Assembly: GCA_028279375.1 (NCBI GenBank)
Contig: JANQNW010000016.1
Coordinates: forward strand, 186,001 to 250,000
DNA length: 64,000 bases
Direction of reading: 5' to 3'
DNA from: Phycisphaerales bacterium
GTDB lineage: Bacteria; Planctomycetota; Phycisphaerae; Phycisphaerales; UBA1924
Position numbers and translations under genes: made by a program. Of this stretch, positions 34,361 to 43,509 are shown in pieces. The first letter of the stretch is position 1. Every line of letters starts with the position of its first letter. A model generated the notes under the pieces. The model did no database searches. It was not told where the DNA came from and saw only the letters and a program-made list of their open reading frames with translations.

Positions 34361-35218
34361 ATGACTCCCAGCGCCATCAGGCTTCTCATCTCGTGTCCGG
34401 ACCAGCGGGGCATCGTCGCCGCTGTTGCGGGGTTCATCCACGATCATGGTGGGAACATTCTCGACGCCGATCAGCATACCGATCCGGCCCAAGGGCAGTT
34501 CTTCATGCGTGTGCTGGTCGATCCCGAGGGATTTGACCTCGACGCGGAGTCATTCGCGCCTGCCTGGAGTCCGCTTGCCCGGGAGTCGTCGCTTCGATGG
34601 ATGGCGCATTGGCCAACGCGGCGGCGGCGGATGGCGATTTTCGTCTCCCGGGAGAGTCACTGCCTGCGCGATCTGCTCTGGCGATGGGAGGCTGGAGAAC
34701 TTGACGCGGAGATCCCCATTGTGATCTCGAATCATGGCGACCTGCGACGCGTGATCGAGACGCGCGGCCTGCAGTTCGAGCATCTACCGGTTACAGCGGA
34801 CTCCAAGCTCGAGCAGGAGGCCAGAGTTCTTGAACTGCTTGCTGAAGCCGATGTCGATCTCGTGGTGCTCGCCCGCTACATGCAGATTCTCTCGCCGGGG
34901 TTCATCGAGCAATACGCGAACGCGATCATCAACATCCACCACAGCTTCCTGCCCGCGTTCGCGGGCGCCAGGCCCTATCACCAAGCATTCGAACGTGGCG
35001 TAAAGCTGATCGGCGCCACCAGCCACTATGTGACGTCGGAACTCGACGCCGGGCCAATCATCGCGCAGCAGACCACGCATGTTGGACATCGCGATTCGAT
35101 TGAGGACCTCAAGCGCAAGGGGCGCGATCTCGAACGCGTGGTGCTCGCGGAGGCCGTCCGCCACCACCTCGAAGACCGCATCATTGTCACGGCAAATCGG
35201 ACCGTCGTGTTCGACTAG
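34361..35218 (+). CDS. purU: Formyltetrahydrofolate deformylase
   Basis: Hydrolyses 10-formyl-THF to THF and formate. 285 aa. N-terminal ACT domain (CPDQRGIVAAVAGFIHDHGG), then a formyltransferase-type catalytic domain: VSRESHCLRDLLWRW, VLARYMQILSPGF, NIHHSFLPAFAGARPYHQA (catalytic His) and ATSHYVTSELDAGPII (catalytic Asp). I took ATG 34361; the same frame stays open to 33809 only because it reads antisense to serA. It ends one base before the convergent operon of the Rieske cluster. Confidence 0.93.
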   Translation: MTPSAIRLLISCPDQRGIVAAVAGFIHDHGGNILDADQHTDPAQGQFFMRVLVDPEGFDLDAESFAPAWSPLARESSLRWMAHWPTRRRRMAIFVSRESHCLRDLLWRWEAGELDAEIPIVISNHGDLRRVIETRGLQFEHLPVTADSKLEQEARVLELLAEADVDLVVLARYMQILSPGFIEQYANAIINIHHSFLPAFAGARPYHQAFERGVKLIGATSHYVTSELDAGPIIAQQTTHVGHRDSIEDLKRKGRDLERVVLAEAVRHHLEDRIIVTANRTVVFD

Positions 35219-35219
35219 C

Positions 35220-35996
35220 TCAGCGAATGCGTCGGATGGCGTTGTCTGAGATACGCATGATGGAAAACGGCGCTCCTTCCACCGTCTGCACCCGCCCCTG
35301 AATCTCGACGGGCTCGGCGATGAACGGAAGCGAGAGATCGCGAGCTGGCGTGTCGTCCGGTCCAACCAGGAGATAGAAACTCTCATGGCTCGTCGCATGC
35401 CGGACCCAGAGCATGGGAGGAATTCCGCCTGAGATACACCGCGTGGCGCATCCCTTGTGGACCTTCCCGTATCCCGGCTTCATCACGCCGAAGAAGCACT
35501 TGGGATCGATGATCTCTCCGCGCAGCACCGAATGTTCACCGCCCGTCCATTCGGGAGTGGGCGCCGAGGGCGCCGGTGAAGGAGATGGTCTTACGGCGTC
35601 AGTTGATCCAGCGACTTCAAACAACTGCATATCGCCGTCCATAATGCGAGTCCCGCGGATCTCGACTGAAGCGCCATCAAAAGCGGAGACGACGTCGTCG
35701 GCGCCAAACTTCCACTGGCCGACAAGCAGCACGGGCGTTGCGACACCTGATTCACTCCTCGTCCACAACATGGGCGCCGGCGTGACCGCGATCGTGCCCT
35801 CGAGCGAGGATTCCCGCCCGAACTCGAAGACGCCGGTTCGCGGCGCGTTCTGGCCATGCGACAGACCGACGGCGATCAGCATGCCGACGAGGCCGAGCGC
35901 GAGACTCAGGAACGCGGCGAATCCTCTCAGAGTCTTCGGAATCGGCAGATAGCCCACGAAGAACGGCCGCAATCGCTCCGGAGATGATGACATCAC
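35220..35996 (-). CDS. Membrane-anchored Cys-motif protein, last gene of the Rieske operon
   Basis: 258 aa, unrecognised. One membrane helix near residues 24-47 (FAAFLSLALGLVGMLIAVGL), a Pro/Ser-rich linker around residues 135-150, then a C-terminal domain with the striking motif IDPKCFFGVMKPGYGKVHKG followed by CATRCISGGIPP (three cysteines and one histidine in about 25 residues), a possible metal or haem/disulfide site facing the periplasm. Its start overlaps the reductase/Rieske stop by 4 nt. Function unknown; coupling to a redox membrane protein suggests an electron-transfer partner. Confidence 0.78.
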   Translation of the reverse strand: MMSSSPERLRPFFVGYLPIPKTLRGFAAFLSLALGLVGMLIAVGLSHGQNAPRTGVFEFGRESSLEGTIAVTPAPMLWTRSESGVATPVLLVGQWKFGADDVVSAFDGASVEIRGTRIMDGDMQLFEVAGSTDAVRPSPSPAPSAPTPEWTGGEHSVLRGEIIDPKCFFGVMKPGYGKVHKGCATRCISGGIPPMLWVRHATSHESFYLLVGPDDTPARDLSLPFIAEPVEIQGRVQTVEGAPFSIMRISDNAIRRIR

Positions 35997-37051
35997 CGCT
36001 CCCTCCCAACATCGAGTCGGACAGGCGTCGCCGGGGCGTCAAGCGGGCGCGCCGCCGGATCCACGAGCACCTGATTCCCACGAAGCGTGACCTGATACGT
36101 CGGCAGCACTTCGTCATACGGCGGGGGGGAGCCGCCCGATTCGGGTCTGTATTGGTAGCCGTGCCAAGGGCATGTGACGCAGCCGTCGACGATCCGCCCC
36201 TCGGCAAGCGGGCCACCTTGATGTGCGCACACGTTTGACATGGCGGCCAGCCATTCCCCATTCCCTCCATACCGGAAGACCGCGATCCCCCCATCCGGCG
36301 TGTGCGCGAGCCGTGCGCATCCGGGAGAGAACTCGCTGACTTCGCCGACCGCGATCAGATGATCACCTGTCTCATCTGACCGGCGTCTGTCGAGAATCGC
36401 GGCCTTCGCGCCCGCCAGAATGTGGATTACGGCGAGCCACGTGGCCCCAGCACTGAGTGCAATCGCCAGCGCGGGTGTCCTGCTGTCCTGCAGTGCGCCG
36501 AGCGCGACATGCATCACGACGAGGACATACGCGGGATATACGAGCATATGGATCGATTTCCAGGCGCGCGGCGAGAGATTGGCCAGCCAGAAGTCATGGC
36601 TCGTGACCGCCATCAGCGCGAGGATCAGAAGTGCGCCGATACCGAGAATCTCGAATGGGAACTGCGAGAGACTGTCGTAGCGCGTGTTGCTCACAAGCAG
36701 TGAGACAAATGGGTTCACATCTCCGCCTGCGTGAAATTGGAACAGGCTCAGTGCGGCGTGCAGCAACGCAATGCAGAACGTCAGAACTCCGAGATGCCGT
36801 CGGTTGTAGAGGAGCGGGAGGAATCGAGGGGACAGCCGAGAGAGGGGTCCGATGCTGAGTGTGATGTGGAGGAAGAGCAACGCCGCCGTGCCGAGTGTCC
36901 TGATCATGACCGTCTCGGCTGTCGATTCCGGATGGGCCAGGAGCGCAACGGCCACGAACGTCGCCGCGTAGATGACCAGTAGCGAGAGGAACGCCAGGTC
37001 ATAACGCCGCTTGAAACGATTCCAGTTGACGGCGCGATAGCTCGCACTCAT
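35993..37051 (-). CDS. Ferric-reductase-like membrane domain fused to Rieske [2Fe-2S] domain
   Basis: 352 aa. Residues about 15-215 form six hydrophobic helices of the ferric reductase-like (haem b) superfamily with conserved histidines in LLFLHITLS, RRHLGVL, LLHAALS, SIHMLVYP and VVMHVALG. Residues about 235-350 form a Rieske domain with both ligand pairs: CAHQGG (C-x-H) and CPWHGYQY (C-x2-H). No flavin or NAD domain is present, so electrons probably pass between membrane haem and the iron-sulfur centre; direction unknown. Four-nt overlaps at both ends show translational coupling. Confidence 0.87.
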   Translation of the reverse strand: MSASYRAVNWNRFKRRYDLAFLSLLVIYAATFVAVALLAHPESTAETVMIRTLGTAALLFLHITLSIGPLSRLSPRFLPLLYNRRHLGVLTFCIALLHAALSLFQFHAGGDVNPFVSLLVSNTRYDSLSQFPFEILGIGALLILALMAVTSHDFWLANLSPRAWKSIHMLVYPAYVLVVMHVALGALQDSRTPALAIALSAGATWLAVIHILAGAKAAILDRRRSDETGDHLIAVGEVSEFSPGCARLAHTPDGGIAVFRYGGNGEWLAAMSNVCAHQGGPLAEGRIVDGCVTCPWHGYQYRPESGGSPPPYDEVLPTYQVTLRGNQVLVDPAARPLDAPATPVRLDVGRER

Positions 37052-37194
37052 GGCTGATCGCTCCGGGAGGCCGGCGACTCCTCATCGACCGGCCAACTCG
37101 GGCGCGCATCGAGCGCCAGGGTGAGGCCGGCCGCGAGGGCGCCTGCCATCAGCAGCCAGATTACGAGATGAGCACGGCGCTGGGAGCGCGTCAT
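37048..37194 (-). CDS. 48-aa single-helix membrane protein of the Rieske operon
   Basis: Short protein: basic N-terminus (MTRSQRRAHL), one membrane helix (VIWLLMAGALAAGLTLAL) and an acidic/Ser-rich tail. Its ATG overlaps the upstream stop and its TGA overlaps the next ATG, which is strong evidence for a real, coupled gene despite its size. Probably a small subunit of the membrane redox complex; no family recognised. Confidence 0.7.
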   Translation of the reverse strand: MTRSQRRAHLVIWLLMAGALAAGLTLALDARPSWPVDEESPASRSDQP

Positions 37195-37412
37195 GACTCG
37201 CCCTCTCGGCGCAGTGCGCGGATTCGCCACGCAAGTGTGACCGGCCAGAGAAGCGCGGCGCCGGGAACCACCATGATGCGGAATCCCCGATTTGATGTCG
37301 CCGCAACTGGATCGACAAAATTGACACCACGCACGCCGAAGTAGATCCCCCAGAGAAGACCAATGGCGACATAGATGCCCGCCCCCAGGACTAGCCACTC
37401 AGCCCAGTTCAC
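37191..37412 (-). CDS. 73-aa two-helix membrane protein of the Rieske operon
   Basis: Two hydrophobic helices: LVLGAGIYVAIGLLWGIYFG and, after a short loop, a segment including MVVPGAALLWPVTLAW, then a basic end. I chose the GTG at 37412 (preceded by GGAGGG, six bases away) instead of 37466, because the extra 18 residues only read antisense/out of frame through the upstream gene. Overlaps the upstream gene's end by 14 nt and the downstream 48-aa gene by 4 nt. Likely a small subunit of the same complex; no known family. Confidence 0.72.
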   Translation of the reverse strand: MNWAEWLVLGAGIYVAIGLLWGIYFGVRGVNFVDPVAATSNRGFRIMVVPGAALLWPVTLAWRIRALRREGES

Positions 37413-38250
37413 TGTTGAGCCCTCCAGATGCCGTGCGCGACGCGCTCGTCTCGTCGTCCGCAGCACAGAGGCCGCGCGCCGCAGCCCGTGTCGCTGCGAC
37501 CGCGATATTGCGCAGCAGGCGCTGCCGACGACGATCGTTCGTGGTCAACTGCGGCGCTGGTTTGCGGATTCGCAGAGGAAGCGCTTCTGACGGATCGAGA
37601 TTCAACTGCTCCGCTCTCAGCGCGTGTTGATCGCATTCAAGGAGTCCCCACTCACACGGGATTTCACTCGGCCGGAGAAGCCCACGCGGCGCAAGCACGA
37701 AGAGATAGTCTGCCAGACGATACCGGGCGATCGTCAGGAACTTGGTCTCGCCGTACATCTTCGTCTCGATAAACGCGAGTCGCTTCAGCGAGTGTTGGTA
37801 CGCAGGGAGAGACGAACGATGGAAGTCCCATGATTCTTCCCCTGGAAAGAGAGAAGTTTCCGACCGTCGAAGATGTGGCTCCTCTTCACGAATGCGCGTT
37901 TGTTCAAGGCGATCAAGGCGTCGCTCTATCTGTGCTTGCAGCGCACGGAGGCGACTGAGGTCTCGGCGATCCCGATGAAAATCGGCGCGAGATTGCTTGC
38001 ACTCGATGGCGATGGTGCGCGGCTCGACCGGCCGTCTTTCGTTCGATGCGGTGGCTCCGTTCCACAGAAGGGCCTCAGCGCCCTCGGAGACGCCGCCGGT
38101 TCGCCGGGCCCTGACATCCCGATACCCTGCGGCGTCCAGGCGATACCGATGAATAGGGCAGGCAACCTCGGTCGCCGCCGCGAGGCAGCCTTCGCGAACC
38201 AGGAACGCCACACCGAGCCGCTTGAGCCTGAGATGAGTGCGGGTCTCCAT
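37399..38250 (-). CDS. MmcB-like PD-(D/E)xK-type protein
   Basis: 283 aa hypothetical protein. The segment TIAIECKQSRADFHRDRR (about residues 78-95) matches the E-x-K-x-S-x-x-D-F core of MmcB-like and related PD-(D/E)xK nuclease folds, so a DNA-related role is possible. The middle has a coiled coil (RALQAQIERRLDRLEQ), the C-terminal part resembles the family's later beta strand (YLFVLAPRGLL, WGLLECD), and the last 50 residues are basic. It is the first gene of the overlapping Rieske operon, with AAGGAGG and a TATAGT box upstream. A functional tie to the redox genes is unclear. Confidence 0.7.
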   Translation of the reverse strand: METRTHLRLKRLGVAFLVREGCLAAATEVACPIHRYRLDAAGYRDVRARRTGGVSEGAEALLWNGATASNERRPVEPRTIAIECKQSRADFHRDRRDLSRLRALQAQIERRLDRLEQTRIREEEPHLRRSETSLFPGEESWDFHRSSLPAYQHSLKRLAFIETKMYGETKFLTIARYRLADYLFVLAPRGLLRPSEIPCEWGLLECDQHALRAEQLNLDPSEALPLRIRKPAPQLTTNDRRRQRLLRNIAVAATRAAARGLCAADDETSASRTASGGLNSELG

Positions 38251-38260
38251 ACCCCCACGA

Positions 38261-38277
38261 CCTCCTTCACGACTATA
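38261..38277 (-). promoter_or_regulatory. -10 box and ribosome-binding site for the Rieske operon
   Basis: On the minus strand TATAGT (38277-38272) is followed by AAGGAGG (38267-38261) and ATG at 38250. The leader would be about 15 nt. No clear -35. Confidence 0.5.
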
Positions 38278-38446
38278 CTATCAGAACCCGAACGAGCGGC
38301 CATGTCAGAGACGGGGCGCCGGGTTCGTTTGAACCCGGAGAGGACTTCGGGCGACTTGAGGTTGATGATCGCGATCGCGCGACGGCCAACCGCCTAGACT
38401 TGCCCCTTCCGCAGAAATCAGACCACTTTCGGAATACGCCGTATCG

Positions 38447-39811
38447 ATGAAGCCGACGCGAGTCAGACAAGAGGTGCTTCTGCTCGGGGTGATCATTCGC
38501 CTCGTAGTCGGTGTCGCAGTGATCGCCGCCGGCGTCTTCATCTTCGTCGCTCTGGCGAAGAGTCGTGCAGAGGCGCCGCGTGTCGAGAATGTCGAAACAC
38601 GTCTCGAGGTGACCTCGATAGAGGCTCGGTACGCGCCCGTTGCGCGAACCTGGCGTGGCTACGGAGCGGCCCGCGCCGTGAACGCCTCCAACATCGCTGC
38701 GGAGGTCGGCGGCGCCGTCGTCGAGTGGCCTGAGACCGTCCGCGCCGGCGCTCATCTTTCCGCGGGCGACCTGATCATCGCGATCGACGCCTCGGACTAT
38801 GAAGATCGCCTTGCGATCTCCCGGGAGCGCCTGAAGTCGCTTTATGCGCAACTCGAGGCGCTCGACGTCGACGAGGAATCGCTGAAGCGCTCTTACGAAC
38901 TTGCTCAGGATGCCACGCGCCTTCAGGAATGGGAACTCGAGCGACTCAAGATCGCCAACGAGCGGGGCGCCGGCAGTGACGCCGAAGTGCGCCGGCTGCA
39001 GAGGCAACTCACAGTGATCCAGCGCCAGGAGCAGGATCTCTCCAAAGAATGGAGTCTGATTCCGACTCGCCGGGCGGATCTCCAGGCGCAGATCAGCATG
39101 GAGCAGGCGAACATTCGGCTCAATGAGCTTGACGCCAAGCGCACTCGAATCGTGGCGCCATTCGCCGGTTCGCTTCAGCGTGTAGATGCGCGCGTGGGCG
39201 AACACCTGAGCATTGGAGAAACGGTCGCACGGATCGTCGATTTGAGTCTTCTTGAGGTCCCGCTGAAGGTCGCCGTCAGCGCCTCGGCGGTTCTTCGTGT
39301 GGGAGATCTTGTTGAACTTGAGTCAGATGGCCCTGACAGGAGAATCTGGCAGGGCGAGATCGTCAGGATCGCTCCAGAGGTCGACCCGAGGACACGGACA
39401 GTCACCGTGTTCGTCGAGGTGAAACAGGATCCATTTGCGGCTCGCACAGGACTGCTCCTGCCAGGGCAGTTCCTTGTCGCTCGTCTCCGGTCGAGTATCG
39501 AGGAAGACCTGATCGTCGTGCCGAGAGGTTCACTTGATGGCGACTGGGTCATGATCGTGAACGAGGACGGACGCGCGGCGCCGCGCGAGGTATCGCTCTC
39601 ACATTTGCTCACGGCTCGATTCCCGGATATTCACCCCGAAGAGACGCAGTGGGCCGCAATCGAACGAGGACTCTCGCCCGGCGATGAGGTCATCGTGTCG
39701 AATCTCGACGATCTCAGCGCGGGCGTTCAGGTCGTCACGACGAATGCAGCGACGGCGACGCCGCGATCCAGGCCGGCGGCCGTGTCGTCGGAGCAGGGGA
39801 CGGGCCCGTGA
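38447..39811 (+). CDS. RND efflux periplasmic adaptor (HlyD/MFP family)
   Basis: 454 aa. N-terminal membrane anchor (about residues 14-37), then a barrel-sandwich lipoyl-like domain (VVEWPETVRAGAHLSAGDLI), a long alpha-helical hairpin (about 115-215) and the returning half (RIVAPFAGSLQRVDARVGEHL), beta-barrel and membrane-proximal domains. It links an inner-membrane RND pump to an outer-membrane channel. Its stop overlaps the pump start by 4 nt; no TolC-like channel gene is in the window, so it must use one from elsewhere. Confidence 0.9.
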   Translation: MKPTRVRQEVLLLGVIIRLVVGVAVIAAGVFIFVALAKSRAEAPRVENVETRLEVTSIEARYAPVARTWRGYGAARAVNASNIAAEVGGAVVEWPETVRAGAHLSAGDLIIAIDASDYEDRLAISRERLKSLYAQLEALDVDEESLKRSYELAQDATRLQEWELERLKIANERGAGSDAEVRRLQRQLTVIQRQEQDLSKEWSLIPTRRADLQAQISMEQANIRLNELDAKRTRIVAPFAGSLQRVDARVGEHLSIGETVARIVDLSLLEVPLKVAVSASAVLRVGDLVELESDGPDRRIWQGEIVRIAPEVDPRTRTVTVFVEVKQDPFAARTGLLLPGQFLVARLRSSIEEDLIVVPRGSLDGDWVMIVNEDGRAAPREVSLSHLLTARFPDIHPEETQWAAIERGLSPGDEVIVSNLDDLSAGVQVVTTNAATATPRSRPAAVSSEQGTGP

Positions 39812-42800
39812 AGATCGTCGAGTTCGGAGTTCGCAAGCCGGTCGCCGCGAACCTCGTCATGTTCGCGATCATCGCGTCCGGCTTGATCTTCGGCGCTGAT
39901 CTCCGCCGGGAGTTTTTTCCGGAGACGCGCCCGAATGAGGTGCTGGTCGCGGCGCCGTACCCGGGCGCCGCACCTGACGAGATCGAGGACTCGCTCGCAA
40001 TCAAGATCGAAGATCAACTCGTGGACCTCGACGATGTTGAGGAAATCAACACGATCGCGAGCGAAGGATCCGCTTCGGTTCGAATCGAGTTCAAGCCCGG
40101 CATCGAGATCGAAGACGCCGTGGCGCGCGTGAAGCGCGAGATGGACGCGCTCGAGGACCTCCCCGAGAACTCCGAGCGCATCGTCGTTGAGGACTTTGAG
40201 CCGAAACTCGCCGTCGTGCTCGTGACCTTGCACGGTGATCTGGACGAGCGAACGCTGAAGTCGACGATGCAGGAGATCCGGGACGATCTCCGATCGCTCC
40301 CAGGCATGGGCGAGGTGCAGCTCATCGGCGTGCGCGGCGACGAGATCACCGTTGAGGTCGATCAGGCGGCGATGCTGAAGTATGAGATCAGCCTGCCATT
40401 CGTGTCTGAGCGTGTGCGGGCCGCGATGTCTGAACTCCCCGGCGGAGCAGTCCGGACGCCGACCGGCAACGTGGCGCTCCGCACACTCGCGGCCGACGAG
40501 CGGGCCGATGAGATTCGCGAGATCGTCATCAAGTCAGAGCCCGACGGTCGACCGATTCTCCTGGGTGAAATCGCGAAAGTGCGTGAGGGATTTGCAGATG
40601 TCGATCTGATCACGCGTTTCAACAACGAACCGGCGGCGTCGCTTCGCGTCTATGCGCAGAAGAAGCAGGACATTATCGAGATTGCGAAGAAGGTACGCGC
40701 CTACGTCGCGGGCCGAGAGCGGGAGGCGATGCCGAGGACGTTGTCAGAGGAGTTCGTCACGCTCGCCACAGGAGGTCAGCGTCTTCCGCACTGGCACGCT
40801 GGGTATGAACTTGGTCTCAGTAGAGCGCCGCTTCCTGGCGCGCTGTCGATGCACAGCGACCTCTCGCGATTTATCCAGGGTCGACTCGATCTTCTCACTC
40901 GCAATGCGTTCTGGGGGGGCGTGCTTGTCTTTCTGACGCTGATCCTGCTTCTGCGTCCGCGCGTCGCCTTCTGGGTGACCGTCGGTCTCATCATCTCGTT
41001 GCTCGGCACGCTCGTCGTTATGCGCATGGCGGATATCAGCCTGAACCTGCTGACGATGTTCGGGCTCATCGTGGTCCTTGGACTTCTGGTGGACGACGCG
41101 ATCGTCGTGGCCGAGAACATCACGGCGCATCACGAACGAGGATCTCCGGCTCTCACAGCAGCGATCGACGGCGCCAACCAGGTCAAGTGGCCGGTCATCG
41201 CGACGATCATCACCACCATCTGCGCCTTCATGCCGCTTCGGCTGATTGAAGGACGCATCGGCGACATGCTCGGAGCATTGCCGATTGTGGTCCTGTGCGC
41301 GCTCGCCGTATCGCTCATCGAGTGTCTGTTCATCCTTCCGAGCCACATGGCGCATGACCTTGTGCTAGAGGAGCGCCGCGGCGGAGGGCGGCTGCGCCGA
41401 ATCGAGGAGTGGATCGAGGCGCGGCGCGCTCGTGTTATCCAAGGCATGCTTGTGCCGATCTACACTCGCATGCTTCGCGCGTGCCTGATGCGCCGGTACC
41501 TGACCATGGCGTTCGCGATTGCGATTCTCATCGGGTCATTCGGTCTCGTGGCGGGAGGGCGCGTGCCCTTCACATTCATGGCGGCCTCGGATTCTGAGTT
41601 CATCGCCGTAGACCTGCGCATGCCCATTGGGACCCCGGTGCAGGCGACAGAGCGCGTAGTCCAACGCATCGAGAGCGCTGCGGTTGCGATGCCGGAGATG
41701 GACTCGGTCTTCGCTGCAGTCGGCGCGATGGAGCAGATCGACGGCAGTTCGTCCAGTGCGGCGAGTCATCTCGCCCAGGTCTGGATGGAGCTCAGGCCGG
41801 TGGAAGAGCGGGATCGCGAGAGCTCCGCCATCATCGAAGATGTCCGTCAGCGCATAGGTCCGCTCCCCGGCATCAAGAGCCTGAAGTTTCAGGAGGTTCA
41901 GGGTGGGCCAGGCGGATCTGACATTACATACACAGTCGTCGCCGACAGGCCCGGCCGGATTACGGAAGTCGTCGATCGACTGAAGTTGGAGCTGGCCAAC
42001 TACGAAGGCGTCTACGGCATCACCGATGACTCGGACCGGGGCCAGCGCGAGCTTCGCATGAAGCTGCGCGAAGGCGCCAGTGAACTCGGGTATACGACCG
42101 CCAGCGCCGCAAACCAACTGCGTGGCGCTGTTTTCGGGCTCGAGCCGCACACATTCGCCGGCACGCGCGAAGATGTCGATGTGCGCGTGATGATCGATGA
42201 GCGAACGCGCCGCAGCCTTTCTGAGCTCGAGGCGATGCATCTCTTCACGCCGGATTCTGTGCCAGTGCCGCTGCGCGAAGTGATGACGTACACAGAGGAG
42301 CGCGGTTACGCGACGATCCGGCGACTCAACGGCAGGCGAGCGATCACTGTGACAGCCGATGTGAATGAGTCAATCGTGTCGCCCGAAGACGTGACGACGC
42401 AGATGCAGCCCATGCTCGCGGATCTCAGAGCTGAGTATCCGGGAATGGAGATTCTCGCGCGCGGTCGCCAGGAGGATATGGCTGATTCATTCAGGACGCT
42501 TCCGATTGGCATGCTCGCCGCGATCGGCGCGATCTACGTCATTCTTGCGTGGCTCTTCTCGAGCTATGTCCAGCCGCTCGTCGTCATCACAGCCGTCCCG
42601 TTCGCCGCCGTCGGCGCTGTCTGGGGGCATTTGATACTGGGCTACGAGATGACGATGCTCTCGCTCATCGGCTTCGTCGCGTTGACCGGGATTGTCGTCA
42701 ACGACTCGCTGATTCTGATGGAGTTCTATAACGGCAAGCGACGAGACGGTCTTGAGATTCTCGACGCGCTTCTGGAGGCGGGCCGTGCGCGACTGCGGGC

Positions 42801-43098
42801 GATTCTGCTGACGACGCTGACGACCGTGCTCGGTCTCAGCCCGCTCATGCTCGAACAGTCCTTCCAGGCGAAGTTCCTGATTCCGATGGCGATCACGATC
42901 AGTTTCGGGCTTATCGCGGCCACGATGGTGACGCTCGTCATCCTGCCCTGTCTGCTGCTCATTCACAGGGATGTGAGCAGGATCGCACGCTTCCTCTGGA
43001 CAGGACATTGGACGACACTTCCCGTTCGGCCCGTTGCGGTCGAGGCATTGCGGTCAAGTGTGGCGCCGGAAGACGGCAGCGGAGGCGGCTCAACGTGA
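39808..43098 (+). CDS. RND family multidrug efflux permease (AcrB-like)
   Basis: 1096 aa proton-driven pump with the twelve-helix, two-repeat layout. Seen: N-terminal EFGVRKPVAANLVMF helix, porter domain from about residue 40, TM4 signature GLLVDDAIVVAENI with the paired proton-relay Asp residues, IVVLCALAVSLIECLFILP, a second periplasmic half, and TM10-11 (GFVALTGIVVNDSLILMEF). Longer than AcrB (about 1049 aa) by a periplasmic insertion near residue 320 and a C-terminal tail. Substrate not predictable. Stop overlaps the YjbQ start (GTGA). Confidence 0.92.
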   Translation: MKIVEFGVRKPVAANLVMFAIIASGLIFGADLRREFFPETRPNEVLVAAPYPGAAPDEIEDSLAIKIEDQLVDLDDVEEINTIASEGSASVRIEFKPGIEIEDAVARVKREMDALEDLPENSERIVVEDFEPKLAVVLVTLHGDLDERTLKSTMQEIRDDLRSLPGMGEVQLIGVRGDEITVEVDQAAMLKYEISLPFVSERVRAAMSELPGGAVRTPTGNVALRTLAADERADEIREIVIKSEPDGRPILLGEIAKVREGFADVDLITRFNNEPAASLRVYAQKKQDIIEIAKKVRAYVAGREREAMPRTLSEEFVTLATGGQRLPHWHAGYELGLSRAPLPGALSMHSDLSRFIQGRLDLLTRNAFWGGVLVFLTLILLLRPRVAFWVTVGLIISLLGTLVVMRMADISLNLLTMFGLIVVLGLLVDDAIVVAENITAHHERGSPALTAAIDGANQVKWPVIATIITTICAFMPLRLIEGRIGDMLGALPIVVLCALAVSLIECLFILPSHMAHDLVLEERRGGGRLRRIEEWIEARRARVIQGMLVPIYTRMLRACLMRRYLTMAFAIAILIGSFGLVAGGRVPFTFMAASDSEFIAVDLRMPIGTPVQATERVVQRIESAAVAMPEMDSVFAAVGAMEQIDGSSSSAASHLAQVWMELRPVEERDRESSAIIEDVRQRIGPLPGIKSLKFQEVQGGPGGSDITYTVVADRPGRITEVVDRLKLELANYEGVYGITDDSDRGQRELRMKLREGASELGYTTASAANQLRGAVFGLEPHTFAGTREDVDVRVMIDERTRRSLSELEAMHLFTPDSVPVPLREVMTYTEERGYATIRRLNGRRAITVTADVNESIVSPEDVTTQMQPMLADLRAEYPGMEILARGRQEDMADSFRTLPIGMLAAIGAIYVILAWLFSSYVQPLVVITAVPFAAVGAVWGHLILGYEMTMLSLIGFVALTGIVVNDSLILMEFYNGKRRDGLEILDALLEAGRARLRAILLTTLTTVLGLSPLMLEQSFQAKFLIPMAITISFGLIAATMVTLVILPCLLLIHRDVSRIARFLWTGHWTTLPVRPVAVEALRSSVAPEDGSGGGST

Positions 43099-43502
43099 TT
43101 CGGCGCCTTCGCATCGAGACGCCGTCACAGGGGCTTCATGAGATCACGGATCTGGTTCGCGGCGTGCTGGAACAGGCGAATGTCGAAGAGGGTTTGTGCA
43201 CGATCTTCGTGCGCCATACCTCAGCGAGCGTGATCATCCAGGAGAACGCCGATCCCAGTGCGCGCCAGGACCTCGAGTCGTGGATGAACAGACTCGTTCC
43301 CGAGCGCGACACCCTCTTTACGCACACCTCAGAGGGGCCCGACGACATGCCATCGCACATCAAGTCGGCGCTGACCGCGACGAGCGTCGCGATTCCGGTC
43401 GTCCGCGGGTCCCTCGATCTCGGCACGTGGCAGGGAATCTACCTCTGGGAGCATCGCACCGGCGGCAAGACGAGGACCTGCACCATTCACATCGGTTCCT
43501 GA
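43095..43502 (+). CDS. YjbQ family protein
   Basis: 135 aa, UPF0047/YjbQ fold, a small beta-rich oligomeric protein with weak thiamine-phosphate-synthase activity in some members. Seen: FVRHTSASVIIQENADP with conserved His and Asn/Asp, THTSEGPDDMPSHIKSAL with further conserved His, and GTWQGIYLWEHR. GTG start inside the overlap with the RND stop; the longer frame from 43008 just re-reads that gene. Co-transcription with an efflux pump is probably incidental. Confidence 0.9.
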   Translation: MIRRLRIETPSQGLHEITDLVRGVLEQANVEEGLCTIFVRHTSASVIIQENADPSARQDLESWMNRLVPERDTLFTHTSEGPDDMPSHIKSALTATSVAIPVVRGSLDLGTWQGIYLWEHRTGGKTRTCTIHIGS

Positions 43503-43509
43503 TTGATTC

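Noticed and set aside
37413-37650. Overlapping plus-strand frames around 37375-37772
   Set aside because: They mirror the basic C-terminal part of the minus-strand MmcB-like gene.
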